Source: Eubacterium sp. (GTDB lineage: Bacteria; Bacillota; Clostridia; Lachnospirales; Lachnospiraceae). Taken from it: DNA of 64,000 nt. The notes beneath the pieces were generated by a model that was given only the letters and a program-made list of their open reading frames with translations, had not been told where the DNA came from and searched no databases. Positions 45,860 to 53,056 of the stretch are shown one piece after another. Numbering within the stretch: the first letter of the stretch is position 1; each line of letters begins with the position of its first letter. The DNA is taken from positions 62,001 through 126,000 of the forward strand of contig JAFRGL010000025.1 in NCBI GenBank assembly GCA_017433825.1. The letters are read 5' to 3'. Position numbers and translations under genes: made by a program.

Positions 45860-46479
45860 GCATTTCTGATATAAAGTATGATGCACAGTGCTGCGCAGGC
45901 CAGGACGATGCCCAGGATAAGCACACAGCAATGCAGGAAAAACTCGTCTGGCAGAAGGTCGATGATGGGGTCGGTTGCAGAATTGAATAACCAGTAATCG
46001 TTGTTGAAAAACAGTTCATGGAATTTCGTAAAAAACGTATCCCAGTTGGCCGCAATCAGCCCGCCTAAAACCGCCGGAATACCGACCGAAAAAATCCCGG
46101 ACAGCAGAAGATACGGTTTTTTCCTGTCTTTTCGGCATAGAATGATGTCGGCAATGGTTCCGGCCAGACCGGCGGGCAGAAGCACGGTTTCGATAAAGAC
46201 AAATATCACGCGCACCTCACGGAAATGTTCCCTGGCATTTTCAGACATGGGCAGGGTGGGGAATTCCAGTTCTCCTTTATAGAAGAAGTTATTGTATTCC
46301 ACCATGGCGTCGTAATTTGCCCTGAGTTCTTCCTCCGGATAACCGAAGCGTTCGGACAGGCGGTACCTTTCCATATCGGCGTAATACAGCGGTTTGAAAT
46401 TCAAAGTAAATACCACCGAGGCGGAAAATACAAGGATTGTCAGAGCCAGGGCGGTCAGTATATGTTTGATGATTTTCAT
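45841..46479 (-). CDS. DUF1461 (TIGR01906-type) integral membrane protein
   Basis: A 212-residue membrane protein with an N-terminal helix (about 5-27), an external loop, and three to four more helices. The stretch HELFFNNDYWLFNSATDPII ahead of LLPDEFF is the family mark of DUF1461. Function unknown. I chose the ATG at 46479: it lies 9 bases after the -10 of its promoter, so the message may be leaderless; the longer frame start at 46527 lies upstream of that promoter. It is divergent from the DUF3160 gene. Confidence 0.75.
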   Translation of the reverse strand: MKIIKHILTALALTILVFSASVVFTLNFKPLYYADMERYRLSERFGYPEEELRANYDAMVEYNNFFYKGELEFPTLPMSENAREHFREVRVIFVFIETVLLPAGLAGTIADIILCRKDRKKPYLLLSGIFSVGIPAVLGGLIAANWDTFFTKFHELFFNNDYWLFNSATDPIIDLLPDEFFLHCCVLILGIVLACAALCIILYIRNAKRSRA

Positions 46480-46488
46480 GGCAGTGTC

Positions 46489-46518
46489 ATTATATAGGCC
46501 GGGCCCGCCTGCTGTCAA
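46489..46518 (-). promoter_or_regulatory. Minus-strand promoter of the DUF1461 gene
   Basis: On the minus strand TTGACA, 18 bases, TATAAT. The -35 is one half of the palindrome at 46513-46526. Confidence 0.7.
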
Positions 46519-46526
46519 CGTTGACA
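46513..46526. promoter_or_regulatory. Palindrome TGTCAACGTTGACA shared by divergent promoters
   Basis: A perfect 14-base palindrome whose two halves are the -35 boxes of both divergent promoters. A dimeric regulator bound here would control both genes at once. Confidence 0.7.
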
Positions 46527-46549
46527 TTGACTTGCCGCAATATTAAAAT
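46521..46549 (+). promoter_or_regulatory. Plus-strand promoter of the DUF3160 gene
   Basis: TTGACA, 17 bases, TAAAAT, 41 bases before the ATG at 46590. Confidence 0.7.
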
Positions 46550-46589
46550 ATAGAAAGCATAATAATCCATAAAGGAAGTAAAAGACAAG

Positions 46590-48809
46590 ATGAAAAGACA
46601 ATACAAGGCAGTACTGGCAGCGGTTCTGGCCGCGTCATTTGTATTATCCGCCTGCGGCGGCAGGGTTTCAAGGCCTGAAAGCGGCAGCCGTCCGCTGCCG
46701 CAGGATACGGAAACCGCCGGAAACAATGCAGCGGAGAATACACAGCCGTCCCAGGAAGGCGGAAGCACGCAGACCGTAAGGGAAGTTATCCATGCGGAAC
46801 GTCCCGCAATCCTGACGGACACCGTATCATATACATACGAAGAGACACCTTCCGTACCTGCGTATTCCGTTTCCGATTTGTCCGAAGTGGCAAATATGGA
46901 CCGTGTCTATTTCAATGATGCGGAGAAAGCTCTTCTGAAAGAAAACCTGTTCATGGTGGAACAGTCCTACAGCCGTGAATTTTTCGATGTTTATGAAGAC
47001 AACCGTTATGAAAATTTCCCGAGTTTCGTTACGGTGGATTCCCTGATGCACACCTATCATCTTTATTTCTCCAACCTGATGAAGAAAACGGAGAAGAATT
47101 ACCTGGCGGAGGATATCGCGGAACTGTCGAAAACCATGTGGAGCGCCTGCGCAGCCCAGTATGAACAGCTGAAAGGCACCGAATGGGAGGACGCGGCAAA
47201 GAGGAACGTGGCCTTTTTTACCGTTGGCCAGATGCTGTCCGGCGGCGATTACATCCTGCTGGATGATGTCAGGGATATGGCAAATGCGGACTATGAAGCC
47301 ATTATGAACCACAGCAGTCTGCAGACTTCCGCCGTAACCGGCCAGGAGGTGGATTTCACCCAGTTCATTGTCCGCGGCTATTATGAAGGCGACGAACAGC
47401 TGGAACGGTATTTCCGGACAATGATGTGGTACGGCCTTATCGGTTTCCTGCAGAATGATGAAGATCTGGAAAGAAGCGCCGTCCTCATGACATTTGCCCT
47501 GAAGGATGACGGTTTCGAAGATTGGAACCGTGTATACCAGATTACGTCCTTCTTTGCCGGCGCCTCCGATGATCTTGGGTACTATGAATACGAGGCTGCC
47601 CTGGATGCGGCTTACGGTGAAGATGCGGATATTTCCTCACTTGCAGGAAATACGGCTTCCTGGAGCGTTTTCAGGCTTCTGGCTGAGGAATTAAGGGGCC
47701 CGGCTGTAAATGCCAACGTGCAGTTAAATGCTGATGGCAGCGAAACCGTAACCAACAAGGCCTTCCGGTTCATGGGCCAGCGTTTCACCGTTGACGCGGC
47801 TGTATTCTCCAACCTCACCAGCCCTCAGGTCGGCGCGAACAGTGCCGGAGAGAAGAGAGGCCTTCCCGACGTGCTGGATGTGGCTGCCGCAATGGGAAGC
47901 GAAAAAGCTTATGAGCTTCTGGCTTACCAGGGCGATACGGACTATGCGCGTTATCCCGAAAACATGCAGGCTCTGAAAGAACAGATTGCCTCTTCCGGTG
48001 AACTGTGGGAGCTTTCCCTGTACGGCGGATGGCTGCATACCCTTTCCCCGCTTCTGGAAGCCAAAGGCGAAGGCTGGCCCAGCTTCATGACCGGTGAAGA
48101 ATGGCAGAAGAAGGATCTGGAATCTTTTGCGGGCAGCTATACCGAACTGAAGCATGACACCGTTCTTTACGCCAAGCAGAATATGGCTGAGATGGGCGGC
48201 GACGACTATTCCGCTTTTGATTACAGGGGCTATGTCGAACCGGAACCTGTGATTTACGGAAGATTCGTAAGCCTGGCTGAGAAGACTGCGGACGGGCTGC
48301 AGGAATTTGACTGTGTGGACTACGCTGATATCGAAAACCTGAACCGTCTGGCCGACATGGCTTCAAAGCTTCTTAATATTTCCGTCAAAGAGCTTCGGAA
48401 CGAAACACTGTCTGATGAGGAATATACGTTTATTTACGAATACGGCGGCTATCTGGAGCATTTCTGGAAGGATGCGGTTTTATCCGATCCCAATGAGAGG
48501 GCAAAAAGCTCCAATTATCCTTCCGCACTGGTAACGGATATCTCCACGGATGCATCCGGTACGGTTCTGGAAGTGGGCACCGGCAATCCTTCCACGATTT
48601 ATGTAATCGCCCCCGTTGCCGGAAAGCTTACGCTTTGCTCCGGTTCCGTTTTCACCTTCTACCAGTTTGAGCAGCCTATGGCGGACCGCCTGACAGACAG
48701 CTCCTGGCGGCAGATGATGGGCATAGAACTGGGCAGCGATAACAGGTATGACACATCATCCGCCATCAGCCAGCCCTGGTGGACAGATTCCTACAGGTAT
48801 GTCAAATAA
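46590..48809 (+). CDS. DUF3160 lipoprotein
   Basis: A 739-residue secreted lipoprotein: basic start, hydrophobic helix and lipobox LSAC (Cys22), then a 50-residue Pro/Ser/Glu-rich linker and a large helical domain of the DUF3160 type (SREFFDVYEDNRYENFPSFV; VTVDSLMHTYHLYFSNLMKK). Function of the family is unknown; it is found on the surface of anaerobes. AAGGAAG precedes the ATG. Its stop lies inside the next gene, so the two are coupled. Confidence 0.88.
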   Translation: MKRQYKAVLAAVLAASFVLSACGGRVSRPESGSRPLPQDTETAGNNAAENTQPSQEGGSTQTVREVIHAERPAILTDTVSYTYEETPSVPAYSVSDLSEVANMDRVYFNDAEKALLKENLFMVEQSYSREFFDVYEDNRYENFPSFVTVDSLMHTYHLYFSNLMKKTEKNYLAEDIAELSKTMWSACAAQYEQLKGTEWEDAAKRNVAFFTVGQMLSGGDYILLDDVRDMANADYEAIMNHSSLQTSAVTGQEVDFTQFIVRGYYEGDEQLERYFRTMMWYGLIGFLQNDEDLERSAVLMTFALKDDGFEDWNRVYQITSFFAGASDDLGYYEYEAALDAAYGEDADISSLAGNTASWSVFRLLAEELRGPAVNANVQLNADGSETVTNKAFRFMGQRFTVDAAVFSNLTSPQVGANSAGEKRGLPDVLDVAAAMGSEKAYELLAYQGDTDYARYPENMQALKEQIASSGELWELSLYGGWLHTLSPLLEAKGEGWPSFMTGEEWQKKDLESFAGSYTELKHDTVLYAKQNMAEMGGDDYSAFDYRGYVEPEPVIYGRFVSLAEKTADGLQEFDCVDYADIENLNRLADMASKLLNISVKELRNETLSDEEYTFIYEYGGYLEHFWKDAVLSDPNERAKSSNYPSALVTDISTDASGTVLEVGTGNPSTIYVIAPVAGKLTLCSGSVFTFYQFEQPMADRLTDSSWRQMMGIELGSDNRYDTSSAISQPWWTDSYRYVK

Positions 48810-49368
48810 AAGAAAACTGATTATTGCGGCCGCAGTCATTTTTGCTGCGGCTGCGGTTTGTCTGCTCATTATTCTGAAAACAAACGGATATTTCCTGCCC
48901 GGATGGATTTCCTGGCAGGAGAGGGACTTTATCTGGACGACCGGAAAGGCCGAAGAGGGTTTTCCTGCCAAAGCTGTCCTGAAGAACCGCAGAGTGAGAG
49001 TCCTTGACACGAAAGGAAACATTCTCTGGGAATCGGAGAGAACTGTAAAAGTCCAGGACATCCTTGCAGCTGATATTGACCGCGACGGGCAGGATGAACT
49101 TCTCCTTCTGTGCTGGAAGAAAGGCCGCTACGGCACCAGCAGGCCTTTCTGGGTGACTGAGGATGAAAAGAACTGGTCACAGCATATTTTTATCTATGAA
49201 TGGAAAGAAACCAGAGTAGGCGCCTCCTGGATGGCCTCCGACATCGGCATGGATGCCGCGTCCTGGTCATTTGACCCGGAAACAAGACTTTCCATTACGG
49301 AAACCGACGGAAGGGTTACCCGCTGGGACTGGTTCTCCTTCGGGCTGGAATACATCGGTGAATTTTGA
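48799..49368 (+). CDS. Membrane-anchored protein with calcium-loop-like repeat
   Basis: A 189-residue protein with an N-terminal hydrophobic helix (about 5-25) and an extracellular part. DIDRDGQDELLLLCWKKGRY resembles an FG-GAP/VCBS-type repeat blade with an Asp-rich calcium loop. The ATG at 48799 overlaps the end of the DUF3160 gene by 11 bases; a longer in-frame start at 48748 lies further inside that gene. The pair probably work together outside the membrane. No function is recognisable. Confidence 0.7.
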   Translation: MSNKRKLIIAAAVIFAAAAVCLLIILKTNGYFLPGWISWQERDFIWTTGKAEEGFPAKAVLKNRRVRVLDTKGNILWESERTVKVQDILAADIDRDGQDELLLLCWKKGRYGTSRPFWVTEDEKNWSQHIFIYEWKETRVGASWMASDIGMDAASWSFDPETRLSITETDGRVTRWDWFSFGLEYIGEF

Positions 49369-49376
49369 TTTTAGTA

Positions 49377-49405
49377 TTGTTTTCAGACGTTAAAAATGAT
49401 AAAGT
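49377..49405 (+). promoter_or_regulatory. Candidate promoter of fba
   Basis: TTGTTT, 17 bases, TAAAGT, in the 85-base gap before the aldolase gene. Confidence 0.4.
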
Positions 49406-49453
49406 AAAGCTAACCAGAAAGTTGCAATACTTACAGGAAAGGAAGTATTTATT

Positions 49454-50419
49454 ATGCCATTGGTAACAAGTACTGAGATGTTCAAGAAAGCCTATGCCGG
49501 CGGCTACGCCATCGGTGCGTTCAATGTGAACAACATGGAAATTGTTCAGGGTATTACGGAAGCTGCAGGCGAGCTGAATGCTCCCCTGATTCTGCAGGTT
49601 TCCGCAGGCGCAAGGAAATACGCCAACCACACCTTCCTGATGAAGCTTGTGGAAGCTGCCCTTATTGAGCAGCCCAACATCCCCATCTGCCTCCATCTGG
49701 ATCACGGCGCAGATTTCGAAATCTGCAAATCCTGTGTTGACGGCGGTTTCACCTCCGTAATGATTGACGGTTCCAAACATCCTTTCGAGGAGAATATTGA
49801 ACTGACCAGAAGAGTAGTCGATTATGCTCATGAGCACGGCGTTGTCGTTGAAGGCGAACTGGGCAAGCTGGAAGGCGTGGAAGATGAAGTAAAGGTTGCC
49901 GCAGGACAGGGTTCCTACACCCAGCCCGATGAAGTGGAAGAGTTTGTGACACGTACCGGCGTGGATTCACTGGCCATCGCCATCGGTACCAGCCACGGCG
50001 CATATAAATTCAAACCCGGCACCAAGCCGCAGCTTCGGTTCGACATTCTGGAAGAAGTTTCCAGAAGACTTCCCGAGTTCCCGATCGTTCTGCACGGTGC
50101 TTCCTCCGTTCCCCAGGAATATGTAAAGATTATCAATGAGAACGGCGGCAATATGCCCGATGCCATCGGCGTTCCTGAGGAAATGCTCCGCCAGGCAGCC
50201 CGTATGGCAGTCTGCAAGATCAATATTGACTCCGACCTCCGTCTGGGCCTGACTGCCGGTATCCGTCAGGTAATGGCTGAGCATCCGGAATACTTCGATC
50301 CCAGAGAATACCTGAAAGTCGGCAGAGCCAACGTCAAGACCGTTGTAGCCCATAAGATCAGAGAGGTCCTGGGCTGCGAAGGCAAGGCCGCCGAGTGCAT
50401 GGAATCCCTGCTGAAATAA
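49454..50419 (+). CDS. fba: Class II fructose-bisphosphate (ketose-bisphosphate) aldolase
   Basis: A 321-residue zinc aldolase splitting fructose 1,6-bisphosphate in glycolysis. Zinc and substrate motifs are CLHLDHGADFE near residue 80, GVVVEGELGKLEGVED, SHGAYKF and LHGASSVP; INIDSDLRL binds phosphate. Length and motifs fit both Fba and the GatY/KbaY group; the lack of galactitol or tagatose genes nearby favours Fba. AGGAAAGGAAG precedes the ATG. Codon bias indicates strong expression. Confidence 0.92.
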   Translation: MPLVTSTEMFKKAYAGGYAIGAFNVNNMEIVQGITEAAGELNAPLILQVSAGARKYANHTFLMKLVEAALIEQPNIPICLHLDHGADFEICKSCVDGGFTSVMIDGSKHPFEENIELTRRVVDYAHEHGVVVEGELGKLEGVEDEVKVAAGQGSYTQPDEVEEFVTRTGVDSLAIAIGTSHGAYKFKPGTKPQLRFDILEEVSRRLPEFPIVLHGASSVPQEYVKIINENGGNMPDAIGVPEEMLRQAARMAVCKINIDSDLRLGLTAGIRQVMAEHPEYFDPREYLKVGRANVKTVVAHKIREVLGCEGKAAECMESLLK

Positions 50420-50445
50420 TCTCCGGGACTCCGTTTTAACAGCTA

Positions 50446-50478
50446 AAAATGAACAGCAGATTTTCTGCCGTTCATTTT
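50446..50478 (+). terminator. Hairpin after fba
   Basis: AAAATGAAC and GTTCATTTT arms with an inner GCAGA/TCTGC pair; the 3' arm supplies the T tract. Confidence 0.65.
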
Positions 50479-50479
50479 C

Positions 50480-50655
50480 AGCCTGAAGTGTTCGATAAAC
50501 CTGCTTATATGAACCTACAAATACTTTAAAACGGGATTCCTATATTCTTATGCCTATGTCAGGCCTCCTTCAGTCAGTGGAAGACAGAAGCATATATGCG
50601 GAATTAACCCACCTGGCTCAGCTAGGAGTCGGCGGCAGGTCCGGCACTTCGGGTA
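50480..50655 (+). ncRNA. ssrS: 6S RNA
   Basis: About 175 bases with the 6S design. The closing stem pairs 50482-50490 (CCTGAAGTG) with 50645-50653 (CACTTCGGG), next ACCTGC (50499-50504) with GCAGGT (50635-50640). A large central bubble follows, whose 3' strand holds a small hairpin in CTGGCTCAGCTAG. The terminal stem pairs GGGATTCC (50533-50540) with GGAAT-taa-CCC (50600-50610). The sequence GTGTTCG after the closing stem and GGCGGCA-GGTCCGGCACTTCGG before the end recall the E. coli molecule. 6S RNA mimics an open promoter and holds the sigma-A RNA polymerase. Exact ends are estimates and no clear promoter was found. Confidence 0.82.
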
Positions 50656-50660
50656 TTTAA

Positions 50661-50706
50661 AAAGGCAGCTGATCATGCCGGTTTTAAACCGGGATCCGCT
50701 GCCTTT
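50661..50706. terminator. Bidirectional terminator between 6S RNA and the Ldh-family gene
   Basis: AAAGGCAGC and GCTGCCTTT arms with an inner CCGG/CCGG stem. TTTGTTT follows on the plus strand, TTTTTAAA on the minus strand. Confidence 0.85.
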
Positions 50707-50731
50707 GTTTATTATTTTGTTTTATATCCGT

Positions 50732-51841
50732 TTATTTCTCAAACGGGAAACGGTAGGGAAGGCTGAACCGGTCACGGATTTCCACAAGTTCCTTCTGTAC
50801 AGACTCGGAAACCGGAACGCCTTTGTCCTTCCTTTCAAGCCATGCCAGGTATTCCTTCTCGCCTGCTGTATAAATACGGTCGCAGCCGGGGGCTTTTTTA
50901 GAAGCGCGGAGCGCCCTGCAAATGTCTCCGGCAGTTTTTTTGAATTCCTCCAGCCCGCAGAAGAATTCCGGATTGACGACAAAGAAGAAATGGCTTAAGG
51001 AATACATCTTCGGTTTTCCTTCTTCATCCGTACCGGAAAGGGCTTTCATGAAGGGGGCCGCATTAAGCGCGGCACTTAACATTTCCACAACGACGGAATA
51101 ACCGTATCCCTTGTAGCCGCAGTTTTCATCGCCTGTGCCGCCTAAGGGCGCCAGCGCTGCCTTGCCCTGCGTAAGGGCAGTCAGGATATAGGCGGAATCC
51201 GTAAGCGTACTGCCGTCTTCACCGATAACCATTCCTTCCGGAGTGGGCTTTCCGCTTCTCGCGTAATATTCAATCTTGCCCCTCTGTACCGCGCTGGTGG
51301 CGCAGTCCAGACAGAAGGGGAATTCTTCGTCTGTGGGAAGGGAGAAGGTTAAGGGATTGGTGCCCATCATATTTTCAACGCCGAAGGTAGGCGCTACAGC
51401 CGGCCTTGCATTTGTGCCCGTGATACCCACAAGGCCTTCCTTTGCAGCCATGCCGGTCCAGTAACCGGCAATACCGTAATGGGTCGAATTCTTCACAGAA
51501 CCGCCGGCCATACCGAATTTCTTCGCTTTTTCGATGAGGATTTCCATCATTTTATGACTGGCAACCATGCCGGAACCGTCATGGGCATCTATGACGCAGG
51601 TGGTAGGAGTATCTTTTATAATTTCAAGCTTTGTCACGGGAAGCAGAGTACCCTTGTCAATCCGGTCGAGATAAATGGGTTTCAGCCGGTTGACGCCGTG
51701 GCTTTCTATACCTCGTCTGTCAGACTCCAGCAGTACATCCGTACAGATTTCAGCATCGGTTTCCGGTACGCCGTAAGCCTTGAAAGCATCTTTCATAAAA
51801 TCATGCATCAGTTCCCAGGGAACATAAGGTCTGGTTTCCAT
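50732..51841 (-). CDS. Ldh-family (malate/L-lactate/sulfolactate-type) dehydrogenase
   Basis: A 369-residue NAD(P)-dependent dehydrogenase of the type 2 malate/L-lactate family, not related to ordinary lactate dehydrogenase. Motifs: SDRRGIESHGVNRL near the N terminus, STHYGIAGYWT, GTNPLTFSLPT, and GYKGYGYSVVVEMLSAAL. Such enzymes oxidise malate, lactate, sulfolactate or ureidoglycolate; the substrate cannot be chosen here. AAGGAG precedes the ATG. It stands alone, divergent from pheS. Confidence 0.9.
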   Translation of the reverse strand: METRPYVPWELMHDFMKDAFKAYGVPETDAEICTDVLLESDRRGIESHGVNRLKPIYLDRIDKGTLLPVTKLEIIKDTPTTCVIDAHDGSGMVASHKMMEILIEKAKKFGMAGGSVKNSTHYGIAGYWTGMAAKEGLVGITGTNARPAVAPTFGVENMMGTNPLTFSLPTDEEFPFCLDCATSAVQRGKIEYYARSGKPTPEGMVIGEDGSTLTDSAYILTALTQGKAALAPLGGTGDENCGYKGYGYSVVVEMLSAALNAAPFMKALSGTDEEGKPKMYSLSHFFFVVNPEFFCGLEEFKKTAGDICRALRASKKAPGCDRIYTAGEKEYLAWLERKDKGVPVSESVQKELVEIRDRFSLPYRFPFEK

Positions 51842-51954
51842 CGTTTTCTCCTTGTTATCTTCAAATATTCATTATATGTTTATCGCATTTAACACCAGTT
51901 CAAGATTATAACCTATATCAGTGAGAATTTCATCTTTTTTTTTCGAATGATATG

Positions 51955-51963
51955 TGTTATATT
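51955..51963 (+). promoter_or_regulatory. Extended -10 promoter of pheS-pheT
   Basis: TG-T-TATATT, an extended -10, 43 bases before pheS, with no good -35. No T-box leader was found. Confidence 0.5.
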
Positions 51964-52005
51964 GGATATTCGAAATGAAAGCAGGTTCAGGAGGATTTTG
52001 CATAA

Positions 52006-53037
52006 ATGGACATGAATATCAAGGAAAGGCTGGATGGCATTGTCGCAAAGGCGAAGGAAATGATGGACGCCTCAGGCACACTGGAAGCCTTAAACGAAGT
52101 CCGGGTAAATATACTGGGCAAAAAAGGCGAACTTACCGGTGTTCTGAAAAGCATGCGGGACGTTGCGCCTGAAGACCGCCCGAAAGTCGGCCAGATGGTC
52201 AACGAAGCCAGGGATTTCCTGGAAGGCAGGCTGGAAGAAGTCAGGGCTTCGCTGGAAAAGGCAAAGCTGGCACACCGCCTGGAACATGAAGTGATCGACG
52301 TCACCCTTCCGGCAAAAAAAAGCGTCTTCGGCCACCGTCATCCGAATACCATTGCCCTGGAGGAAGTGGAACGCATCTTTACGGGTATGGGTTACGAGGT
52401 GGTTTCCGGCCCTGAGATTGAATATGATTTATATAACTTTGAAAAACTGAACATCCCGGCCAATCATCCGGCCAAGGATGAACAGGATACCTTCTATATC
52501 AACAAGGAAATCGTGCTGCGCACCCAGACCTCACCCTGCCAGGCCAGGGTTATGGAACAGGGAAAGCTGCCCATCCGTATGATTTCCCCGGGCCGCGTAT
52601 TCCGTTCCGACGAAGTGGACGCCACCCATTCCCCCAGCTTTCATCAGATCGAGGGTCTTGTGGTGGACAGGCACATTACGTTTGCTGACCTGAAGGGCAC
52701 GCTGGAGCAGTTCGCAAAGGAACTGTTCGGCGAGGATACGAAAACCAAATTCCGTCCGCATCATTTCCCGTTTACGGAACCTTCGGCGGAAATGGACGTT
52801 TCCTGCTTTAAATGCGGCGGAAAAGGATGCCGTTTCTGCAAGGGTGAAGGCTGGATCGAAATCCTGGGCTGCGGCATGGTGCATCCCCATGTATTTGAAA
52901 TGTGCGGTATTGACCCGGATGAATACACCGGATTCGCTTTCGGCGTAGGCCTGGAGCGTATCGCGCTTCTGAAATATGAAATCGACGACATGCGTCTGCT
53001 GTACGAAAACGACATCAGATTTCTGAACCAGTTCTGA
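52006..53037 (+). CDS. pheS: Phenylalanyl-tRNA synthetase alpha subunit
   Basis: A 343-residue class II catalytic subunit. The N-terminal coiled coil (about 1-90) binds tRNA; class II motifs are seen in SPGRVFRSDEVDATHSP, FHQIEGLVVD and FGVGLERIALLKY. The insert CFKCGGKGCRFCKGEGWIE carries four cysteines like a zinc knuckle. AGGAGG lies 11 bases before the ATG; a second ATG 6 bases on would be too far. pheT follows after 19 bases. Confidence 0.97.
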   Translation: MDMNIKERLDGIVAKAKEMMDASGTLEALNEVRVNILGKKGELTGVLKSMRDVAPEDRPKVGQMVNEARDFLEGRLEEVRASLEKAKLAHRLEHEVIDVTLPAKKSVFGHRHPNTIALEEVERIFTGMGYEVVSGPEIEYDLYNFEKLNIPANHPAKDEQDTFYINKEIVLRTQTSPCQARVMEQGKLPIRMISPGRVFRSDEVDATHSPSFHQIEGLVVDRHITFADLKGTLEQFAKELFGEDTKTKFRPHHFPFTEPSAEMDVSCFKCGGKGCRFCKGEGWIEILGCGMVHPHVFEMCGIDPDEYTGFAFGVGLERIALLKYEIDDMRLLYENDIRFLNQF

Positions 53038-53056
53038 ACAAAGGAGGAAAAGAAAA

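Noticed and set aside
50480..50655. tRNA or riboswitch
   Set aside because: No cloverleaf or TTCGA-type arm, and the pairing fits 6S RNA instead.
51842..52005. T-box leader before pheS
   Set aside because: No specifier-type stem, T-box sequence or terminator/antiterminator pair in the 164-base gap.
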